Part shown: piece by piece, positions 18,310 to 28,200 of the stretch
Position numbering within the stretch: position 1 is the first letter of the stretch
How the letters are laid out: each line of letters begins with the position of its first letter
Source of the DNA: Candidatus Kaiserbacteria bacterium
GTDB taxonomy: Bacteria; Patescibacteriota; Minisyncoccia; Phycocordibacterales; UBA2100
Reading direction: 5' to 3'
DNA: 44,979 bases
Assembly (NCBI GenBank): GCA_028286585.1
Contig: JAQBRI010000002.1
Span: forward strand, 1-44,979
Notes under the pieces: model-generated
Told to the model about the DNA's origin: nothing
Database searches by the model: none
What the model saw: the letters and a program-made list of their open reading frames with translations, nothing else
Made by a program: the position numbers and the translations under genes

Positions 18310-19812
18310 TTACTGCGCTCTGTCTTTATATACAGAGTCGGCAGTGTCATAGCGGAGCTGATACAAGGCGAGTGTCATTCCGGGCGAAATCGTGATCAGT
18401 TCGAGGCGACGGTAGTGATTGTCGAAATAGTCGCGAATCGTTTTTTCGTAGCCCTGGTCGTAGCTCAATAAGAGCCATGCACGCTGATGGCTTCCGGTAA
18501 CAGTTTTAACTTCATTAGGAAAAGTATCTGGATTAAATGGAGGAATAGGACCAGTTACATGTTGGTTCCACAGAGGTAGTGTCGAAATTGACACCGGTCC
18601 TTGATAATAATATTCAATCGGATAAATCGTAAATGGCGCGGAGACTATGATTACGTCTTGAGGATTTGCGTATGTATCGAGATACGTTGCCACTGTCGCA
18701 TAGTTTTCTTTGGTAGGTGTATTAGGATTCAAACTGACAACTAAAATTGACACAATCAGCGAGACAAACAAAATCGTAGTAAGTATACTGCGCGCAATTC
18801 CTTCGGCAGAATTTATGAGAGCACTCAAAAGTAATGCACAGGCCGGAAGTACGAAGATAAGGTATCGTGCTTCAAATATGGGCCGTACAAAGATGCTTAC
18901 CACAAATCCGACTCCAACAGGGATAACAATTGAAGTAAGCAGATACCTATTGTCTATGGTTTCTGAGCCGGCATATTTTTTTATTGCAAACAGCCATACC
19001 AGCATGACGATCGGCCACAATGCAACGATAAATGTATTGATCGGAACACTTTGAATGCCAAATATAAATTGTACATATGTATTAAATATATCAATCAAAC
19101 CTGGCGCGTGCAGAAGCGGTTCAGAATTGCTTATTTTGCCCAGATATCGAACATAGAGAAGCCATGGCGCGAGCGAAAGTAATACTGCAGCTGCAGCGAT
19201 TACAAATTTTCTAAAACTGCGCTCCGGAAAGTCAGATCGATGGAACAGATAAAACATGCCTTGTGTTATAAGGACCAGTCCAAAATAATAATGCGTATAA
19301 GCACCAAGAATGGCAGTTATACCGTATGCAATCCAATATTGTGTCTGTCCGGTTTTGCGAATTCGCACAAAGAGATATTGATTTAAGACCGTGAGAAACA
19401 CCAATAGACTGTACATGCGTGCCTCATTTCCATACCAGATCATAAAAGGTGAGAGTGCAAATATTGCAGCTCCGGTGCCGCTTATAAGGCGCGATTCGTA
19501 CACTTCATCACCCAGGCGTATGACAAGCGGAATGGTGAGTACGAAAAAAAGAAGAGAAAAGAGTCGGACAAATTCAATATTGACTCCAAATATAAGCTGC
19601 CAAAAATAAATCATCATGTGATAGAGCGGTACATGCACATCTTGCGCTACAACATATAAGATGCCGCCGGGATAGCGGCCGGTCTGCCACAGGGTCTGTG
19701 CTTCATCCAATCGGATACTTTGGCCCAGAAAAAGGAAGTACGAAATTATGCACACCCCAGTCATCAACCCCAGTGTAAGAAAATACGTTCGGTATAGTGT
19801 AAATTGAGTCAT
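18310..19812 (-). CDS. GT39/ArnT-like integral membrane glycosyltransferase
   Basis: 500 residues with about eleven predicted transmembrane helices. The first outer loop carries LDEAQTLWQTGRYPGG, the acidic Asp-Glu pair that marks polyprenyl-phosphate-sugar-dependent GT-C enzymes. The segment YGNEARMYSLLVFL is also typical of this group. A soluble outer tail follows (about residues 375-500). It should transfer a sugar from a lipid carrier to an acceptor outside the membrane. It starts 4 nt after the stop of the cellulose-synthase-like gene, so both share a transcript. The acceptor is unknown. Confidence 0.8.
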   Translation of the reverse strand: MTQFTLYRTYFLTLGLMTGVCIISYFLFLGQSIRLDEAQTLWQTGRYPGGILYVVAQDVHVPLYHMMIYFWQLIFGVNIEFVRLFSLLFFVLTIPLVIRLGDEVYESRLISGTGAAIFALSPFMIWYGNEARMYSLLVFLTVLNQYLFVRIRKTGQTQYWIAYGITAILGAYTHYYFGLVLITQGMFYLFHRSDFPERSFRKFVIAAAAVLLSLAPWLLYVRYLGKISNSEPLLHAPGLIDIFNTYVQFIFGIQSVPINTFIVALWPIVMLVWLFAIKKYAGSETIDNRYLLTSIVIPVGVGFVVSIFVRPIFEARYLIFVLPACALLLSALINSAEGIARSILTTILFVSLIVSILVVSLNPNTPTKENYATVATYLDTYANPQDVIIVSAPFTIYPIEYYYQGPVSISTLPLWNQHVTGPIPPFNPDTFPNEVKTVTGSHQRAWLLLSYDQGYEKTIRDYFDNHYRRLELITISPGMTLALYQLRYDTADSVYKDRAQ

Positions 19813-19816
19813 ATGT

Positions 19817-21388
19817 TTATGTTGTATCGGTCCTCAGTGCTTGTTCGCGGCGAACCGTCAGATGCCGCACGGTTTGCGAATTATCTTCTGAATGATTTGA
19901 CTCGGTGGCAAAAGAGAATGTTTGTCGAGGGAGTGCTGCAAATATAAACGGAATAAATACACAGCTGCTTATTGCGGCCCATGCGATGTTATTGGCTACT
20001 GCCGGAGTAAGACCTTCACGCATAATACCGAACGCTCCTGCACAAACTGCAAGCGAAACATAGGCAATATGCCCGATAACCAAGTACCAAAAATTGCCCG
20101 AGAGTGCGCGTTTTGATGTGATTGCAAAACTCGACTTTTGTCGTGTTGCCGCACTTATGAGTGCGGAAAGATGAATTCCAAATCCACCCATCGAAAACGC
20201 AAGCGATCGAAATGTAAACGTGTTATCACTTGATCGGCGCAAAATAGTAAGTACCACAAACATGTATGGCAAAAATACCGAAGCCAGAGACATGGTGGTA
20301 ACGGTAAAAGGTTGTATGCCAAACAGTAAAAATAGAATCGGGAAGAAAGCGTTCGTAATAACAACTATTCCTGACAAAAAGTGTGATGCGGATGCGAGAT
20401 ATTGAATACGCTGGCTCAAGGACAGACCTGATCGGAAAAATACATTGTATCTAAAAATGACATCAAGAGCTCCGCGTGCCCAGCGCAGCTGCTGCTTGTA
20501 ATACGAAAGAAAATCTTCTGGCGCAAGACCTTCTGCCAACACCTTCGGGACATAAATGGAGTTCCAGTTGTTGGCATGCATCAAGAGCCCGGTGACAAAA
20601 TCTTCAGCAATACTTTCTTCGCACATGCCTCCAACTTCGACAATTGCTTCACGACGAATAACCATATTAGTGCCGCACATGGTCGCAGCATTGTAATTAT
20701 TTTTACCCTTACATATTGGTCCAAAGAACAATTCCTGCTGATCCCATGCACCTCGGGTTATGAGATTCAAGTTCTGGTTCTTGTAAAATTGAGGCGTTTG
20801 TACAAAGCCGAGACGCTTGTCTATAAAATAGGGAACCGTTTCCTTAAGAAAATCCTCGTGCGGTACATGATCGGCATCAAAGATACAGACAAGCGGATTT
20901 GTAGTAAGTCGCAGTGCATTGTTTATGTTACCTGCTTTAGCGCCGCCTGGTATGGTGCGCGTAATGCAGCCAATGTTGAGTCGAGACGCGAGTGCTTCGA
21001 CATCTTTCCAATTATCTTTTTTTGCGACAAAGCCGTCGTTCAAAATGTAGACAGCAAAATTTGGATAGTCCATATTTTTTATCGCAACTACAGTTTCTTC
21101 GATAATATCGATCGGTTCACCGGCAACAGTAATAAAAACATCCACAACCGGCGTATAAGAAATATCTTTGGCGAATGTTCGCTCGGTGTTCCAGACGGTA
21201 AAAATGTACGTACAAATCTGCCAAATCAAAAACACCTGTCCAATCAAGAGTATGCGAAAGAGAATGATATTGCTTGGGGCAAACCAAAATCCAATTACAT
21301 ACAAATAAAATAACGCGAATATAAATCCAAGAATGAGAATTGGTCGCGGTACCTGTGTTTGCGTAAATATGTTTTTATCTGGTTTCAT
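19817..21388 (-). CDS. Cellulose-synthase-like processive family 2 glycosyltransferase
   Basis: 523 residues. Two N-terminal membrane helices (about 14-70) precede a cytoplasmic GT2 domain. Motifs in order are VFITVAGEPIDIIEETVVAI, ILNDG, FDADHVPHEDF (the DxD that binds the sugar nucleotide and metal), EDFVTG (catalytic TED-like Asp) and QQLRW. The last motif is the QxxRW signature of processive synthases such as BcsA. Four or five membrane helices follow that form the glycan channel. There is no PilZ domain, so c-di-GMP control is not evident. The GH8 gene upstream and the GT39-like gene downstream suggest a beta-glucan or related polysaccharide locus. Confidence 0.9.
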   Translation of the reverse strand: MKPDKNIFTQTQVPRPILILGFIFALFYLYVIGFWFAPSNIILFRILLIGQVFLIWQICTYIFTVWNTERTFAKDISYTPVVDVFITVAGEPIDIIEETVVAIKNMDYPNFAVYILNDGFVAKKDNWKDVEALASRLNIGCITRTIPGGAKAGNINNALRLTTNPLVCIFDADHVPHEDFLKETVPYFIDKRLGFVQTPQFYKNQNLNLITRGAWDQQELFFGPICKGKNNYNAATMCGTNMVIRREAIVEVGGMCEESIAEDFVTGLLMHANNWNSIYVPKVLAEGLAPEDFLSYYKQQLRWARGALDVIFRYNVFFRSGLSLSQRIQYLASASHFLSGIVVITNAFFPILFLLFGIQPFTVTTMSLASVFLPYMFVVLTILRRSSDNTFTFRSLAFSMGGFGIHLSALISAATRQKSSFAITSKRALSGNFWYLVIGHIAYVSLAVCAGAFGIMREGLTPAVANNIAWAAISSCVFIPFIFAALPRQTFSFATESNHSEDNSQTVRHLTVRREQALRTDTT

Positions 21389-21399
21389 ACGTCTGTGTT

Positions 21400-22806
21400 T
21401 TACGGATTGAGTGTGGGAATATTTTTTGATAGGTCTGGCAGCTGATTGTTATAGAGCGCCATACCGAACCACACCCAGTTGTCGTCGTAATAGCTCAGTG
21501 TTTCTTTCCATGTGTTATTGTCTGGATCAAACAAAATCAAAAGTTTTTGATCGTATATTGCTTGTGCGTCCGCAGGATCGCTCACGATAAAATATCCAAT
21601 TGTTCCACCATATATTGCCGGTGCTTCGAAATCATTGGGTGCCGCGCCATTGTGTGCGTAATCGGCAAAGATTTTGCCTTTTTGATGCCAAAAATCTTTC
21701 AAAAAAGTCATATAGTCAAGGGTGGATTTGGCCCGGGGTTCCTTATTCCACTCCCAGTCAAGTGCAATGCGCCATGGAGCGCGCATTGCGTCATAGCTAT
21801 AATGTGTTGTCAATGTAGAAGAGGATATTGCTGAAATTGATCCGTCGCGGGTATTTATTTGTATCCAATCCGGTACCAGGTTTGCACTCGTGCCCGAATC
21901 GAGATGTCCGGTCATCGATGTTTGAAGCACGCTGTAAGAAGTATCAACAAGACTCAGCCACGGATGTGTCTTATCGATCTTGGCAAAGATCCGGTAACTG
22001 TATGGAGCAAAATAGGAAGGATTCACAACAATATATCCCTTACCAGAATTCTTTTCGAGATTGTTTGCTGCAAGGTACGGCTTGCCCTGTATCGTCACGA
22101 CTTCCAATCGCCAGATATCGGAAATAATACTGCGTGCTGAATTTAAATATTGTGGGTCCTGCCACCTGGCATAAGCAAAGACCAATGAAAGAGCAATATC
22201 TGAGTCGGCATCAGAGGCGGTATTGTTGCCTCCGCTTTCCGTTAGTACTCCGTACGTTCCGTTCTCGTGAGGACCGTATTGCCACGAAAATAAAGTATCG
22301 TTTGGACGCTTTAAGTTTGACTGTGTCCACTGCCATGCTTTGTCGAACGTAGTTTTGTCATCAAGCCATACCGCGCGTAGCATCGTATAACTTTCGCCTT
22401 CGGACGTGGTGATGTTATTACGGCTCGGGTCGACAGTACGAAATGTATTGTGTTCGACGTATTCAGATTTATATGCTTCCCACGCCGAGGCTGACATTGC
22501 TCCGGATGAGAACGAAAGTGGAATGCGTGCATAATCACTTCCAAAATAAAATCCCAATCCCAGCAAAACAATACCAACCGCGGTACAGATGCCTGCGAAA
22601 TACGGAAGTAAAGACTCTTTGTTTATTTTTTTGCCGCGTACTATTTTGTACACCAATGGAATAGCTATGCATACTCCTACCAAAAGAAGCACCTCTCCAA
22701 AAATAGAAAAATAAAAATCAGTACCGGAGTTCGGTAAAAAATCATTATAGATATTGTGAACCGTGCTGGTGGATGTCAATGTCGTCGTCGCGGTCGAGGT
22801 TGCCAT
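21400..22806 (-). CDS. Membrane-anchored glycoside hydrolase family 8 (BcsZ-like endoglucanase)
   Basis: 468 residues. Two hydrophobic helices lie near residues 30-52 and 66-88; the rest faces outward. The catalytic domain starts about residue 100. TVDPSRNNITTSEGESYTML contains the GH8 proton-donor Glu. SDADSDIALSLVFAYARW contains the Asp equivalent to the conserved GH8 DADxDIA motif. GH8 enzymes cut beta-1,4-glucans and often accompany cellulose synthase, trimming or releasing the nascent chain. This gene is first in the minus-strand operon GH8, GT2, GT39. The promoter at 22816-22843 gives a near-leaderless message. Confidence 0.88.
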   Translation of the reverse strand: MATSTATTTLTSTSTVHNIYNDFLPNSGTDFYFSIFGEVLLLVGVCIAIPLVYKIVRGKKINKESLLPYFAGICTAVGIVLLGLGFYFGSDYARIPLSFSSGAMSASAWEAYKSEYVEHNTFRTVDPSRNNITTSEGESYTMLRAVWLDDKTTFDKAWQWTQSNLKRPNDTLFSWQYGPHENGTYGVLTESGGNNTASDADSDIALSLVFAYARWQDPQYLNSARSIISDIWRLEVVTIQGKPYLAANNLEKNSGKGYIVVNPSYFAPYSYRIFAKIDKTHPWLSLVDTSYSVLQTSMTGHLDSGTSANLVPDWIQINTRDGSISAISSSTLTTHYSYDAMRAPWRIALDWEWNKEPRAKSTLDYMTFLKDFWHQKGKIFADYAHNGAAPNDFEAPAIYGGTIGYFIVSDPADAQAIYDQKLLILFDPDNNTWKETLSYYDDNWVWFGMALYNNQLPDLSKNIPTLNP

Positions 22807-22815
22807 ATTGTGATT

Positions 22816-22843
22816 TATCTAATGTATTAAAGGCGTACCGTAA
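22816..22843 (-). promoter_or_regulatory. Promoter of the GH8-GT2-GT39 operon
   Basis: On the minus strand, TTACGG and TAGATA are 16 nt apart, and the -10 box ends 9 nt before the ATG. The transcript would be leaderless or nearly so. The match is moderate. Confidence 0.5.
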
Positions 22844-22915
22844 TTGTGATAGCTGTAATGTTATTGACGTACATTCGTCACTAATATTACGAGTCACATA
22901 GGTGACCAAAATAAT

Positions 22916-23359
22916 ATGACCAAGAAAACCGCAGGACAGTTAGGAAAATTTCTCGTGATAGGAGTCGGCAACACTGCCGTCGATTTTATTGTGTTAAATA
23001 TTTTATTGCTGGTGATGCCGCTTCATATTTCTGCTTTATTTGGAGTTTTCAAAGCAATATCATTTGGAATTGCATCTCTTAACAGTTACATCTGGAATAA
23101 GTACTGGGCGTTTAGAAACGACAGGCCATATCTTTCGAAATCGAAGGAGCGAAATAGTTTTATTCTCGTCAGCTTGGGAGGACTTTGTATTAATACCGCA
23201 GCTTCATCATTTGTGTTTGCACTCTTAGTACAGGCAAATCCGATGATCTCACATATTTTTGCTGGAAACATCGGCGGACTCTTTGGTACGGCATTTGGTC
23301 TTGTTTGGAATTTTATTGCCTACAAATATTTCGTCTTTCGAAGCACACAAACCGCATGA
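22916..23359 (+). CDS. GtrA family membrane protein
   Basis: 147 residues with four membrane helices. The start GQLGKFLVIGVGNTAVDFIV and the conserved SYIWNKYWAFR between helices 2 and 3 are typical of GtrA/DPMS3-like proteins. The C-terminal GLVWNFIAYKYFVFR matches the family end. Members are thought to flip or present polyprenyl-phosphate sugars. The next gene encodes a dolichyl-phosphate-sugar-synthase-like GT2, the usual GtrA partner, after 21 nt. The gene is divergent from the polysaccharide operon, with about 110 nt between. Confidence 0.93.
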   Translation: MTKKTAGQLGKFLVIGVGNTAVDFIVLNILLLVMPLHISALFGVFKAISFGIASLNSYIWNKYWAFRNDRPYLSKSKERNSFILVSLGGLCINTAASSFVFALLVQANPMISHIFAGNIGGLFGTAFGLVWNFIAYKYFVFRSTQTA

Positions 23360-23380
23360 TTATTAAGTATAAAAAACTAT

Positions 23381-24124
23381 ATGGCAAAAGAACAAACATA
23401 TTTATCCGTTATTATCCCAGCGTACAACGAGTCGTCGCGCATTGTAGAAACGTTGCATGAGGTGCAGACTTTTTTGGATGCACAAAAATATAACAGTGAA
23501 GTTATTGTTGTCGATGATGGATCGACCGACAAGCTTTATGATGTGGTACTGAAGCATGCAAAAAACATGTCATATCTAAAATGTATCCGCTATCGAAAAA
23601 ACCGGGGTAAAGGATATGCTGTGCGCGAAGGAATGTTACAGGCAGAAGGAATATATCGGCTTTTTATGGATGCAGATAACTCAGTAACAATCGATCATGT
23701 GACCAAATTTATTTCAGAAGCGCAGCAGGGGAATGATATTGTAATCGGCTCGATCTTAATTCCAAACAAGCAAAATGCCGTCGAGAAAAATGGCTTGCAT
23801 AGAAAAATCTTACGAGTGTGCACCCGGCTTGTCCGCTCACTTTTTGTACGACTCAACGTAACAGTGTATGACACGCAGCGCGGCTTTAAGTTGTTTACCA
23901 ATCAGGCAGCGCGAAGAATTTTTGCTCTTCAAAAAATCGAGCGATTTGGCTTCGATGTAGAATTATTGGTATTGGGCGACAAGATGCAGTTCAAAATCAA
24001 GGAAGTAAGTGTGCGTTGGATAAATCCAGAAGGATCGAAAGTTACACTTATGTCATATCCGCAATCACTTTTTGAGCTTCTAGTTATTCAATGGAATATC
24101 ATGACTCATAGGTATAAATTTTAA
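23381..24124 (+). CDS. Polyprenyl-phosphate glycosyltransferase, GT2 (DPG/DPM synthase-like)
   Basis: 247 residues of soluble GT2 fold without membrane helices. Motifs are LSVIIPAYNES, VVDDGSTD, FMDADNSVTIDHV (DxD-like) and DTQRGFKLFT, the last diagnostic for dolichyl/polyprenyl-phosphate beta-glucosyl- and mannosyltransferases. It should load a hexose from a nucleotide sugar onto undecaprenyl phosphate on the inner membrane face. It follows GtrA, which may carry the product across, and the GT39-like enzyme at 18310 is a plausible user. Confidence 0.93.
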   Translation: MAKEQTYLSVIIPAYNESSRIVETLHEVQTFLDAQKYNSEVIVVDDGSTDKLYDVVLKHAKNMSYLKCIRYRKNRGKGYAVREGMLQAEGIYRLFMDADNSVTIDHVTKFISEAQQGNDIVIGSILIPNKQNAVEKNGLHRKILRVCTRLVRSLFVRLNVTVYDTQRGFKLFTNQAARRIFALQKIERFGFDVELLVLGDKMQFKIKEVSVRWINPEGSKVTLMSYPQSLFELLVIQWNIMTHRYKF

Positions 24125-24181
24125 AAAGTTATACAAGCGAGTGCCTAGCCAATCTATGGGGTGTATCGCATACTAAAGTAC

Positions 24182-24817
24182 ATGTCTTTCAAAAGAATCA
24201 TGCGGATAGCCATAGTGCTCGTTATGATTCTGGGAATCGTGGTATTTATTCTCCCGGATATTCTTCGCGCGGTAGAGTGGAAATATATGTATGAAAACGT
24301 GGATGATGTTCCGCACTCTGATATTGGCATTATTTTAGGAGCTTCTATTGTACGAGGTAAGCCGTCGCCAATTCTCGAAGCTCGTGCAGACGCGGCCATA
24401 GCGCTGTATCACAAGGCGAAGATTACCAAAATTCTCATTTCGGGGGATGGTGAGTCGACGTATTATAACGAAATTGATCCAGTACTATCCTATATCGAAA
24501 ATGCCGGTATACCGGAAGGTGATATTTTGCTGGATTACCATGGGCTTGATACGTATACGAGCATGCTCCGCGCTGCAAATGAATATCATATTATGCGCGC
24601 GATTATTGTCACGCAGGACTTTCATTTACCGCGCGCGCTGTACTTGGCGCATGCAGCGGGAATGACTGCATATGGATTGCCGGCCGATAATAGTGAAAGC
24701 AGTATTTATAATTACATTCGTGAGATTCCCGCATGCATAAAAGCAGTAGGACAAATTTGGATGCTTGATGCCTACAAAACGTATCACTATTATCGCCTCA
24801 CTTTTGCGAGTTCTTAA
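24182..24817 (+). CDS. SanA/YdcF-like DUF218 membrane-anchored protein
   Basis: About 211 residues from the ATG at 24182; a GTG at 24161 would add 7 residues. A CATACT -10-like box ends 7 nt before the ATG, favouring it. One N-terminal helix (about 5-27) anchors an outer DUF218 domain. This shows IIILGASIVRGKPSP-like sequence, then ILEARADAAIALYHKAKITKILISGDG and VTQDFHLPRALYLAHAAGM. These are the SanA/ElyC-type motifs of proteins linked to envelope integrity and lipid-carrier or peptidoglycan metabolism. The biochemical function of the family is not settled. It follows the lipid-carrier glycosylation genes after about 57 nt. Confidence 0.88.
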   Translation: MSFKRIMRIAIVLVMILGIVVFILPDILRAVEWKYMYENVDDVPHSDIGIILGASIVRGKPSPILEARADAAIALYHKAKITKILISGDGESTYYNEIDPVLSYIENAGIPEGDILLDYHGLDTYTSMLRAANEYHIMRAIIVTQDFHLPRALYLAHAAGMTAYGLPADNSESSIYNYIREIPACIKAVGQIWMLDAYKTYHYYRLTFASS

Positions 24818-24868
24818 CGCTCGATACACAAGTTAGCGTTTTCTTTTAAATGTTGTAGCATGAGGGGT

Positions 24869-25165
24869 ATGCAATTTTCAATTCCACACAAAGATTCCAA
24901 AATATCAGCAATAACAAAGGTTAAAAAAGCTTTACAGCAATCACGTTCGCAGCTTGCAGGACATGTAACCGACATGCAAGAAGAATGGAAGGATAACGTT
25001 TTGCATTTTTCGTTTACATTACAAAAAAGCCATATAGCGGGCACACTTACAATCACTGAAAAGGAATACGAAATTTACGCCAAGCTTCCGCTCGTGTGGC
25101 GTCTTTTCGAAGGAAGAATTGAATCAGAAATCAAACAGCAAATAAGCGCAATCCTACCGCAATAA
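24869..25165 (+). CDS. PHA-system-like small protein (PHA_gran_rgn resemblance)
   Basis: About 98 residues. It opens MQFSIPHK and has a basic helix (ITKVKKALQQSRSQLA). A beta-rich segment follows (VLHFSFTLQKSHIAGTLTI), then LPLVWRLFEGRIESEIKQQIS. This order resembles the polyhydroxyalkanoic acid system family, whose members are often found where no PHA is made and may be membrane- or lipid-associated. I chose ATG 24869 because a TAGCAT box ends 7 nt upstream; ATG 24860 is also in frame. No PHA genes are present, so the name implies only family resemblance. Confidence 0.7.
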   Translation: MQFSIPHKDSKISAITKVKKALQQSRSQLAGHVTDMQEEWKDNVLHFSFTLQKSHIAGTLTITEKEYEIYAKLPLVWRLFEGRIESEIKQQISAILPQ

Positions 25166-25210
25166 AGCGTAGTTGTATAGAAAAAACGAAGACAATTTGT
25201 TTCTGGTATT

Positions 25211-25244
25211 AAAAAACCCTTGCGTATCGCTACGCAAGGGTTTT
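25211..25244. terminator. Bidirectional terminator between the PHA-like gene and purL
   Basis: AAAACCCTTGCGTA pairs with TACGCAAGGGTTTT over 14 bp around TCGC. A and T runs flank the stem. It separates convergent genes. Confidence 0.93.
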
Positions 25245-25266
25245 GGATTTGCTTTGAGGAAATTCC

Positions 25267-28200
25267 CTAAGCTCGATGTTCCATGCACCATGTTCTGGCG
25301 TTCTGAAACATGCGGAGCCACGGGGAAGCCTCGAGGCCTTTCCATGAGTCTGGCATCCAAGGCCACTGCCACAAACGAAAACAACGTTCTGGGTGAGGCA
25401 TCATCGCAAGATGACGTCCATCCGGAGAGCAGAGTGCGGTGTATCCACCTGGTGAACCACTCGGATTATGTGGATATGCTTCTGTTGGGTTCCCGTAGGG
25501 ATCAAGAAGCACCAAGGGAGACAGATTGAGTCGAAGAACCTCTTTCTCAATCTCTTGATCCGGAAAGAATCTTCGTCCTTCTCCGTTTGCATTCCACACG
25601 CCGAGTTTTGTTCCCTCCATGCCGAAAAGCAAGATCGACGGATTAGGCAGAATTTCAACCTGCACCCATCGAGATTCAAACCGACCCGAAGTGTTGTGAA
25701 CGAATCTCGGCTGTTTTTCACCCGCGATCCCTTTCCATGGAACCCATCCGAGTAGCGCCATCAGCTGGCAGCCGTTGCAAACACCGAGCGAGAACGTATC
25801 CTCGCGGGCGTAGAAACGGTCGAACATTTCTCTCAACTTTTCATTGAAAAGAATTGTTCCTGCCCAGCCTTTCGCGCTATCGAACACGTCCATGTAGGAG
25901 AAGCCACCGGCAAAGATCAGTCCCTGGAACTGGTCCAGGTCGATCTTGCCGAGAAGGAGATCACTCATCGTGACATCCCATGGTTCAAGACCGGCAGCAA
26001 AGCATGCCGCCTGCATTTCTCTGTCGCCGTTTGTACCTTCCTCTCGCAATATTGCAACGCGAGGTTTGTTGTACGCTCCCAAAATTTGCGGAGTCGTTGA
26101 GACTGGAGTAAATGAAAGGTGATAAGATGGTGCTTCATTGAGTCCTGGAAGAATTTCCAAATGACCCAGGTGTTCTTCTCGGGCACATTCGACAGTGCTC
26201 TGCTCCTCTTCGAGACGTGAACTCGTCGATTCCCACAAGTGACGTAGATAGCCTATGTTCATTTGAAACAAGATTTCTTCTTCGTGGGAGCCGGCACTAC
26301 TATTGATCACCCCGCAAAGGGGGTCCTCTCTAGTTATGCCAACAAACGAGCACGGAACGTTGAAAGTATTACAGATCCTGAACAATCGATGTTCATCATC
26401 TGACGATATTTCGAGCACAAAGCCAAGTTCTTCGGCAAACATCTCCGTGATAACAGTCTCCGCACTTTTTGCGTAGAGAATGAACCCGCATCGACTTGCC
26501 ATGCACATCTCGGCAACTGCGGTTATGAGGCCGCCGTCGCTTCGATCATGGAGAGACAAAATCACCCCTTCATCGATCATCTGCTGCACCGCAAGAAACG
26601 AATTTCTCAGGAGCTTGGGATTTTCAACATCTGGCGATTCACACCCTAGTTGGTTAAAAGCTTGAGCCAAGGCAGAACCGCCGAGGCGATTTTTACCTTC
26701 TCCTAAGTCAATCAAGTATAGGCTGCTTTCTCCTGGGCGCTTAATGTCCGGGGTGACCTTTTTGGTAATATCGGGCACAGATGCGTATCCGAGTATCACC
26801 AAACTCCCGGGAGCCTTTACAGGCTCTCTTAAACTTGGAATCGCCGCCGCCATCGAGAGGCTATCCTTTCCACCATCAACTGCGATGCCAAGTGCGATCA
26901 TAAGATCGGACATAGCAACCGCAGCGTCATAGAGGAGGGCGCCTTCGTAAGGTAGCTTCGCAGGCCACATCCAGTTTGCACGACACCGTATATTTATAAT
27001 GTCGCTGATCCGTGCGCCAGCCATATTGGTCAGCATTTCTCCTACTGCCATTCGGGCCCCCGCTTTGGGATCGATGAGCATCTTGATCGGCTGTTCACCG
27101 AGTGAAGATGCGCTTCCAGTAAGAGCAAAGTGGCTTTGCGCATTAACACTGACATCCGCAATCGGAATCTGAGCGATCCCGCAGCATTGCTGCTGCGCTA
27201 CAAGCCCGCCGACGCTTCGATCGACTTTATGAACTAGAAATCCTTTCGAGCCCACAGAAAGCAAGGCGAACACTGCTTTGATGGCAATGCCCACAGTGAT
27301 ATCGGGAAGGTTCAGAGGCTTGAGGTCTTTGGTCCGCCGTTTTGATTCAAACGTTTTCTGCGGCATGTTCGTAAGAATTTGCTCCAGGTTTAGTTCGACG
27401 GGTGTTGTTCCGTTCAGGGTGTCTTCGAGGCAGACGTTTCCGCTGCCATCAATAACACCCAAGACTTCGCAGTTCACACGTTCGCGTGCGCAGATCGACG
27501 TGAAGAGATCAATCTGCTCCTGCCTGATCAAGAGTCCGTATCCTTCTTGGAATTCGGCACTCCAGATTTTGAGCACGGACATTGTCTTGTCGCCAAGCAC
27601 GATGCCGCGAATGTTGATCTTGCCACCCAGGGGTTCGAGAAGTTCAGTGAGAACATTCGATGGCCCTCCGGCACCTTGATCGTGAATGCTCGAGATGGGA
27701 TTTTTGTCTCCCATTTCGACGCAGGCTCGAATGACCCGATTCGCACGATTCTCCATCTCTGCGTTACCACGTTGAACGGAGCTGAAATCGAGTGATTCGG
27801 AATTCTCGCCTTGCATCATGCTTGAGGCTGAGCTGCCGCCGACCCCAATGGGGTAGGCAGGACCGCCAATGCGCACGATGAGCATTCCAACTTCGGCCGT
27901 CTCCTTTGTGATGTGGCCATCAAACAAATGCCCCACACCACCACTGTAAAGGATAGGCTTACGTGGCTCGCGCCATTCGTTGTCGACCATCTGACCAAAA
28001 GTTCGAGTAAAGCCCAGTGTGAGGGGCTCACCAAACTGATTGCCATAACTTGATACGCCGTTGCTACCCTCGATGAGAATCGAAAGTGGCGAAGCGTATT
28101 TAGATGGCTTGTCATGGCCAACTTCCTCTCCCGAAATTTGATATCCGGGAATGAAGAGGTTTCCGACAAAGTAACCTGCGGCGCCAACGCCGACGATGCC

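Noticed and set aside
20576-21313. 245-codon plus-strand frame opposite the cellulose-synthase-like gene
   Set aside because: It has no recognisable domain and is antisense to a gene with all GT2 motifs.
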